Shown piece after piece: positions 13,198-16,962 of a stretch of DNA of 16,962 nt (position 1 is its first letter; every line of letters begins with the position of its first letter). The stretch comes from Methanosarcinaceae archaeon (GTDB lineage: Archaea > Halobacteriota > Methanosarcinia > Methanosarcinales > Methanosarcinaceae): contig JAUSPM010000209.1 in NCBI GenBank assembly GCA_030655675.1, forward strand, positions 1 to 16,962, written 5' to 3'. A model generated the notes under the pieces. It did not search any database. It was not told the origin of the DNA and was given only the letters and a program-made list of their open reading frames with translations. Both the position numbers and the translations under genes were made by a program.

Positions 13198-13810
13198 TTT
13201 TATCGGGATTTCGCTGGCTATTATTGCTGTTGTGTCCATATTTTTGGTACTTTTATCTTTGTTCATGAGTCGTGCCAGTCTTAATATGAATATCTATGTC
13301 CCAGGATTTTTCGCAAACATACTTGACTTTTTCTATCTGCCCATAAAAGCACTTTTCCATAAATACTCCGATACAAGGAAACTGGATACATGGATGGTTT
13401 CCCTCAAAAACATGGCACATAAGTCTGATTTTGAAAAGACTGAACACCGATTGCTGCTTGCACCGCATTGTATGCGTGCACTTGATTGTCCGGCTGCATC
13501 CACAAAGTACGGAATTGAATGCATCTCATGTGGCAAATGTATCTTCACGAAGATAAAAGCAGATGCAGAGCGGTATAACTATACACTCCATATAATTGCA
13601 GGTTCATCTTATATTCGTCATATCGTAAAAAAAGAATCCGCCGATGGTGCACTTCTTTTAGCGTGTGATTATGAACTGAATAAGGTCATGCGCTCATTGA
13701 AAAGCAGTGACATTGAGACATATGGTGTCCCACTCTTAAATGATGGTTGCTACGCTACTGAGATCGATTACGATAACCTGATAACAGTAATGGAAGAATT
13801 TAGCGAGTGA
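13190..13810 (+). CDS. DUF116 membrane-anchored protein (copy 2)
   Basis: A 206-residue paralog of the preceding gene: an N-terminal membrane helix (about 5-27), a second hydrophobic segment (36-56), then the cysteine domain. Cys94, 100, 111, 114, 117, 159 and 187 are kept, but three positions differ from copy 1. The fourth ligand of the ferredoxin-like motif is Lys121, the Cys110 equivalent is Ser, and one of the later pair is missing. The CPAAS pattern is closer to the common DUF116 form. The ATG at 13190 overlaps the stop of copy 1 (8 bases) and has GGAG 7 bases upstream, so the pair is translationally coupled and may form a heterodimer. A longer frame from 13154 is an overlap artefact. 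The 3' end overlaps the RNase P RNA gene on the other strand. Confidence 0.85.
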   Translation: MYSFIGISLAIIAVVSIFLVLLSLFMSRASLNMNIYVPGFFANILDFFYLPIKALFHKYSDTRKLDTWMVSLKNMAHKSDFEKTEHRLLLAPHCMRALDCPAASTKYGIECISCGKCIFTKIKADAERYNYTLHIIAGSSYIRHIVKKESADGALLLACDYELNKVMRSLKSSDIETYGVPLLNDGCYATEIDYDNLITVMEEFSE

Positions 13811-14200
13811 GGGGAGTAAGCTCCCTTCTGTTCGTGCAAAATTATTCATATTTGTTATGAATACGGCTCAAAAGAGCACCTTGCATTGACGGCATTCGGC
13901 TAAGCGTACCATTTTCAGACGCGGTCTAAACACCCGTTCTCGCCTTACTTGACTTGCACCCACGAAGTTTCGCCGTTCCATCCACGTACCATGCGACCTC
14001 ATCCTTTGCGGAATCATAGCATTAACATGGGGTGGTATCGTTTCTGTGCCAGCATACGGCTTTGGTTTAACCAAGGTTGTATGAGTTGTAAACAACTGCC
14101 CGAGCTCTCGCCCGACGCCCTTTACAGGCGCTCGTGTATTTAGATGGTGGGGAGACTTTCCTCAGATCATAAGACCCGGTGGCCGTCCTTCCTCTCTCGC
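13803..14200 (-). ncRNA. rnpB: RNase P RNA (archaeal type A)
   Basis: Catalytic RNA that trims the 5' leader of pre-tRNA. On the minus strand the 5' part has the conserved GAGGAAAGUC box (near 14160) and the 3' part ends with ACAGAAGGGAGCUUAC (near 13825), the two halves that form the P4 core. The ends pair as helix P1: GCGAG-A-GAGG from 14200 downward with CCUC-A-CUCGC ending at 13803, with one A-A mismatch. That fixes the ends and gives about 398 nt. ACAGAAACGA in the middle fits the specificity domain. The 3' eight bases overlap the end of the convergent DUF116 gene. Reading frames inside this interval are spurious. Confidence 0.93.
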
Positions 14201-14224
14201 AGAGATTTTGTATAGCATGGTTTG

Positions 14225-14232
14225 AATATAAG
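14225..14232 (-). promoter_or_regulatory. TATA box of rnpB
   Basis: CTTATATT on the minus strand is centred about 28 bases before the 5' end of RNase P RNA predicted from the P1 helix. The two predictions were made independently and agree. Confidence 0.65.
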
Positions 14233-14293
14233 TGTGTTGGATGTTCGCATTAAATTGGATTTACATACTGAAATAAATCTTCCTCTCGTCCTA

Positions 14294-14301
14294 CTTTATA
14301 C
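14294..14301 (+). promoter_or_regulatory. TATA-like box of the mntA-hepT pair
   Basis: CTTTATAC predicts a transcript start near 14323, with a leader of about 118 bases before the ATG at 14441. The rest of 14233-14440 shows no gene beyond an unsupported 29-codon extension of mntA. Confidence 0.35.
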
Positions 14302-14440
14302 GTGACGCATGGGCGGGCAAGTGCAAAACTGAATAATTAAACTTAATCGAAGTATGTTACAAGCAAACAAATTTAAAGAAAGAAATGTTATAAGAAATAA
14401 TAAAAGTAATTTTAAAACAACTATCAGAAAGGTTAATTTT

Positions 14441-14848
14441 ATGGCAGGGCTGACTTCAAAGAACGAACTTGATCATGGCATATCGGCTGTGGTGGAGAAA
14501 ATTAAAACCATTGGCGGAGATAAGGTACGGTTTATAGTTTTATACGGTTCTGCGGCAAAGGGGGGGCTGACTGAATTATCTGATATCGACCTTGCTGTAT
14601 TCTATAGTGGTGACAAAAAGGAAAGATTTGATTTCAGAGTGAAGGTACTTGGCAGGGTCGGCAATGAATTTGACATTCATACATTCCAGGATCTACCACT
14701 CTATATCCAAAATGACATTGTGTCTGCCGGTAATGTTATTTATTACAAGGGCTACAGGGAAATATTCCGTACTTTTATGAAAACGATTAGGGATTTTGAT
14801 GATTTCAAACCGTTTCTCGATATTTATTATTCCGGTCTTGGGGTGTAA
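14441..14848 (+). CDS. mntA: MntA-type nucleotidyltransferase antitoxin
   Basis: A 135-residue minimal nucleotidyltransferase. The signature GSX10DXD is exact: G36-S37, ten residues, D48-I-D50, with a third acidic candidate at D78. In the characterised MntA-HepT (type VII) systems this enzyme AMPylates a tyrosine in the toxin and so silences it. The ATG at 14441 is chosen because AAGGTT lies at ribosome-binding distance and the protein then has the usual length. The ATG at 14354 would add a Lys/Asn-rich, unlikely N-terminus. Three bases separate its stop from the hepT start. The activity is inferred from family and pairing. Confidence 0.88.
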   Translation: MAGLTSKNELDHGISAVVEKIKTIGGDKVRFIVLYGSAAKGGLTELSDIDLAVFYSGDKKERFDFRVKVLGRVGNEFDIHTFQDLPLYIQNDIVSAGNVIYYKGYREIFRTFMKTIRDFDDFKPFLDIYYSGLGV

Positions 14849-14851
14849 TGT

Positions 14852-15283
14852 ATGGAAGAAAAAGATCGGATGCGTATTTTTTCTAAACTGGATGAGATGA
14901 TGGGGTATGTAGGGGAACTTCAGGGGATGTTGCCGGAGCGAGACGAATATTTACAGGACTTGATTAGCAGGCGGGCATGTGAAAAGACGATAGAAGTGGC
15001 AATCGAATCATTGGTAAATGTGTCGGCAATGATCGTCTCCACAGAAAAATTAGGTTTGCCAACAAGCGAAGAAAGTATTTTCGATATACTGGTTTTAAAC
15101 AAGATAATGCCAAAGGAATGTGGCGAAAAACTGAAAGACCTTAAAGGATTTAGGAATGTTCTGATTCACCGTTATGCACATGTGGCTGATGATATTGTTC
15201 ACTACAATTTAATCAATCATCTTGATGATTTTTATGAATTTAAAAGTGTGATCGAATCGTATTTGGAAAAACACGAACATTAA
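14852..15283 (+). CDS. hepT: HepT-type HEPN ribonuclease toxin (DUF86)
   Basis: A 143-residue all-helical HEPN-domain protein. The catalytic RX4HXY motif is intact: R101-NVLI-H106-R-Y108. In characterised HepT toxins R and H are needed for RNA cleavage and the Tyr is the site that MntA AMPylates. The active form would be a dimer cutting tRNA or mRNA. A ribosome-binding site (GGGGTG) lies within the end of mntA, and the 3-base gap implies coupled expression. No inactivating change is seen, so the toxin is probably functional and held in check by MntA. Confidence 0.9.
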   Translation: MEEKDRMRIFSKLDEMMGYVGELQGMLPERDEYLQDLISRRACEKTIEVAIESLVNVSAMIVSTEKLGLPTSEESIFDILVLNKIMPKECGEKLKDLKGFRNVLIHRYAHVADDIVHYNLINHLDDFYEFKSVIESYLEKHEH

Positions 15284-15383
15284 TATTGAATGGAGTTTTT
15301 ACGCTTTCGTTTTTGTGTCCTTTGTGTTTGATCAAAAAAAAATACCACACTATGATCGCATTTCAAGTACCATCAATAGATAC

Positions 15384-15395
15384 ATATTTTAATAT
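15384..15395 (+). promoter_or_regulatory. TATA-like box of the ccm genes, suggesting a leaderless mRNA
   Basis: ATATTTTAATAT is centred about 26 bases before the ATG at 15416, with no ribosome-binding site between. The rest of 15284-15415 holds nothing else that I can identify. Confidence 0.45.
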
Positions 15396-15415
15396 CCCAT
15401 ATCTATCTACAACAC

Positions 15416-16435
15416 ATGGGATATCAGGAATACATTGCTGCACGTGAACTTGTTTCAACTTTTGGGCAACCAATACTCACATACGCAACCTTGATATCAG
15501 CAATCCTGATCTTGTTATCACTCTATTATTTCGTAAAACGTGAAGAACGTTTGATCGAATATTCCATAAAACTTCTTCAGGTAAATACGATCCTGATCGC
15601 TTTTGGATTTATAGTCCTCATGTGGTTCCATTTCAAGATATACAACACGATAGAGGTAATATATCCTGAATATGTGACTGCGTACATGTACCAGACAAGC
15701 GGGATAGAGTTAACCTCATCAAGATTTGCAATTCCATTGTGGATCGAAACTGAGAAACTCTACTTCTGGGCATTATGTCTGTCCTTATTTACATGGCAGA
15801 TATCCCGTAAGTACCGTGACACTGCAAAAGGTATCATTGTATCTTTGAACTTCATACTTTCGTTTTTGGTCATTATCACGTACCTTTATTCAAATCCATT
15901 CACCGAACCGTTACCAGTAGTACATTCAGAAATAACCAATTGGTCGCAGGCGATCGCAGCGCAGAATCCACAGATCATAGGACAGATCGCTATGCAACTT
16001 TTCGGACGTATCACATATTATTATAATACAATGTATATGTGGACACATCCACCAATGCTTTTCATCGCCTATGCATCGCTTGCAGTAACCTTTGCAGGAT
16101 GTGTGTTCATGATGTTCAAAAAGGATGAAGTTTACGACAAGATAGCATACAGTCATGCGAAGATCGGTTATCTTTTACTCACAGTCGGGATGCTCATCGG
16201 TTATCCGTGGGCAGTAATGGCATGGGATGGAGACTGGTGGTGGGATTCGAAGATCAATGGCTCTATCATGATGTGGGTATTGTACAGCGCATATCTGCAC
16301 ACACGAATACATATGCGCAGGAGAGGCATGTGGGAAGTCACTGCAATTCTGGGAGTAGTGTGTTTTATTTCACTGGTATTTACTTACCTTTTGACTTATG
16401 TAGTTCCGGGAATTCATTCGATGGCACAGATATAA
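15416..16435 (+). CDS. ccmF: Cytochrome c maturation protein, CcmF-type heme-handling half (CcmF1)
   Basis: A 339-residue polytopic membrane protein of the heme-handling (CcmF/CcmC/CcsA) family, which brings heme to apocytochrome c. About eight hydrophobic segments are visible. A conserved HPP motif (H211, preceded by MYMW) is the CcmF-type heme ligand region. A tryptophan-rich WWD element lies at 270-279 (WDGDWWWDSK) and is followed by the usual helix of the family. The chain is about half a bacterial CcmF and the next gene continues the system, so CcmF appears split in two. In Methanosarcinales the Ccm system serves multiheme c-type cytochromes of the electron transport chain. The next gene follows by 23 bases. 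Confidence 0.87.
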   Translation: MGYQEYIAARELVSTFGQPILTYATLISAILILLSLYYFVKREERLIEYSIKLLQVNTILIAFGFIVLMWFHFKIYNTIEVIYPEYVTAYMYQTSGIELTSSRFAIPLWIETEKLYFWALCLSLFTWQISRKYRDTAKGIIVSLNFILSFLVIITYLYSNPFTEPLPVVHSEITNWSQAIAAQNPQIIGQIAMQLFGRITYYYNTMYMWTHPPMLFIAYASLAVTFAGCVFMMFKKDEVYDKIAYSHAKIGYLLLTVGMLIGYPWAVMAWDGDWWWDSKINGSIMMWVLYSAYLHTRIHMRRRGMWEVTAILGVVCFISLVFTYLLTYVVPGIHSMAQI

Positions 16436-16458
16436 ATTTGATGAAAAGAGGGATATCA

Positions 16459-16962
16459 ATGAGCAGTACAAATTCCAGTTCAAAGATCAATTTAAGTTCA
16501 AATTTCAACCTGAAAAATTACGATTATTATCTCATACTTGCAACATCATTTGCACTATTGCTGATTGGGATCGTCTGTGTTTTTGGTGTGTGGTACACTT
16601 ATGATCTATACACTGCAAATCCTAATTGGCAAAGCACTATCCAGTATCCTGAATACATAAGCATGATGAATATGTACGTATATCCGTTCGTACTTGTTCT
16701 GTTGCTTTCGCTTGGTCTTTGTATCCCAAAACGTATTGTTCCGCGAACAGAACTAATCAAAGATACTGCTGTCATACTTCTCCTCACACTGATCGCATCA
16801 ATTGTCGGTGGGATTGAACTTGGAATGTCATTCATATTGCTTATGTCAATCGCAGTACAGGCTGTTATCCTTGTTCTGGCGATAATGAAAAGCGGATCAC
16901 TCACATTTGAACGGGAAGGTTACCTCATCCAGATCGGATCGTCTCTGCTACATCTTGGCACT
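16459..16962 (+). CDS. Second half of split CcmF (CcmF2-like), cut by the window end
   Basis: The frame is open through 168 codons to the right edge. Two or more membrane helices are visible (about 24-48 and 72-92), then further hydrophobic segments at 105-142. The end (EGYLIQIGSSLLHLGT) resembles the C-terminal region of CcmF, where a conserved His-Leu-Gly follows a helix. The ATG at 16459 has GAGGG 6 bases before it. An in-frame ATG at 16441 would add six residues. The assignment as the second CcmF half rests on that C-terminal motif and on adjacency, so it is less certain than the first half. Confidence 0.75.
   Translation, partial: MSSTNSSSKINLSSNFNLKNYDYYLILATSFALLLIGIVCVFGVWYTYDLYTANPNWQSTIQYPEYISMMNMYVYPFVLVLLLSLGLCIPKRIVPRTELIKDTAVILLLTLIASIVGGIELGMSFILLMSIAVQAVILVLAIMKSGSLTFEREGYLIQIGSSLLHLGT

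Noticed and set aside
13868..14143. Short frames on both strands at 13868-14143
   Set aside because: They fall inside the RNase P RNA, whose conserved boxes and P1 helix explain the sequence.
16599..16904. 101-residue minus-strand frame at the right end
   Set aside because: It is antisense to the continuing CcmF2-like frame, which has a ribosome-binding site and membrane helices.

Overview
The window looks like chromosomal DNA from a methanogenic archaeon of the Methanosarcinales, probably Methanosarcinaceae (Methanolobus/Methanococcoides-like). The markers are the membrane-bound heterodisulfide reductase pair HdrE-HdrD, an archaeal MCM helicase, an archaeal-type RNase P RNA, the archaeal families DUF424 and DUF116, a Methanosarcina-type S-layer domain, a small sulfite-reductase-like protein and a split cytochrome c maturation CcmF. 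Starts often follow GGTG/GGAGG-type ribosome-binding sites, and several genes instead have an archaeal TATA-like box about 25 bases before the ATG (candidate leaderless mRNAs). The sequence is AT-rich, with short GC-rich islands in RNA or intergenic DNA.

Layout. 1-1407 (minus): an accessory pair, a beta-class DNA methyltransferase with a C-terminal Myb/GcrA-like tail, followed by a gene cut by the window edge whose visible part has DHH-phosphoesterase-like motifs. 1524-3108 (plus): biotin-protein ligase BirA, then a small secreted S-layer-domain protein. 3109-3557: gene-free, with two GC-rich islands, alternative hairpins and a minus-strand terminator. 3558-5155 (minus): two translationally coupled coiled-coil proteins. 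5252-7648 (minus): MCM helicase and DUF424. 7760-8655 (minus): TrmJ-like tRNA 2'-O-methyltransferase and a 57-residue small protein. 8735-10170: a redox cluster with a dicluster ferredoxin (minus), diverging from a rubrerythrin-like di-iron protein and a small siroheme sulfite-reductase-like protein (plus). 10453-12449 (plus): hdrE-hdrD between two hairpin terminators. 12559-13810 (plus): two overlapping DUF116 membrane proteins. 13803-14200 (minus): RNase P RNA, convergent with and slightly overlapping the second DUF116 gene. 14441-15283 (plus): a MntA-HepT toxin-antitoxin pair. 15416-16962 (plus): a split CcmF, the second half cut by the window end.

How the genes fit together. HdrDE is the terminal reductase of the methanogenic electron transport chain, and CcmF serves c-type cytochrome maturation used by the same chain in Methanosarcinales. 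The ferredoxin, rubrerythrin-like protein and Dsr-like protein look like a small redox or oxidative-stress cluster. The MCM, DUF424, TrmJ, BirA and rnpB genes are core information or cofactor genes. The methyltransferase pair and the MntA-HepT pair are the mobile or defence-type cargo. The least explained items are the methyltransferase plus DHH-like gene, the structured intergenic region at 3170-3446 and the paired DUF116 genes.
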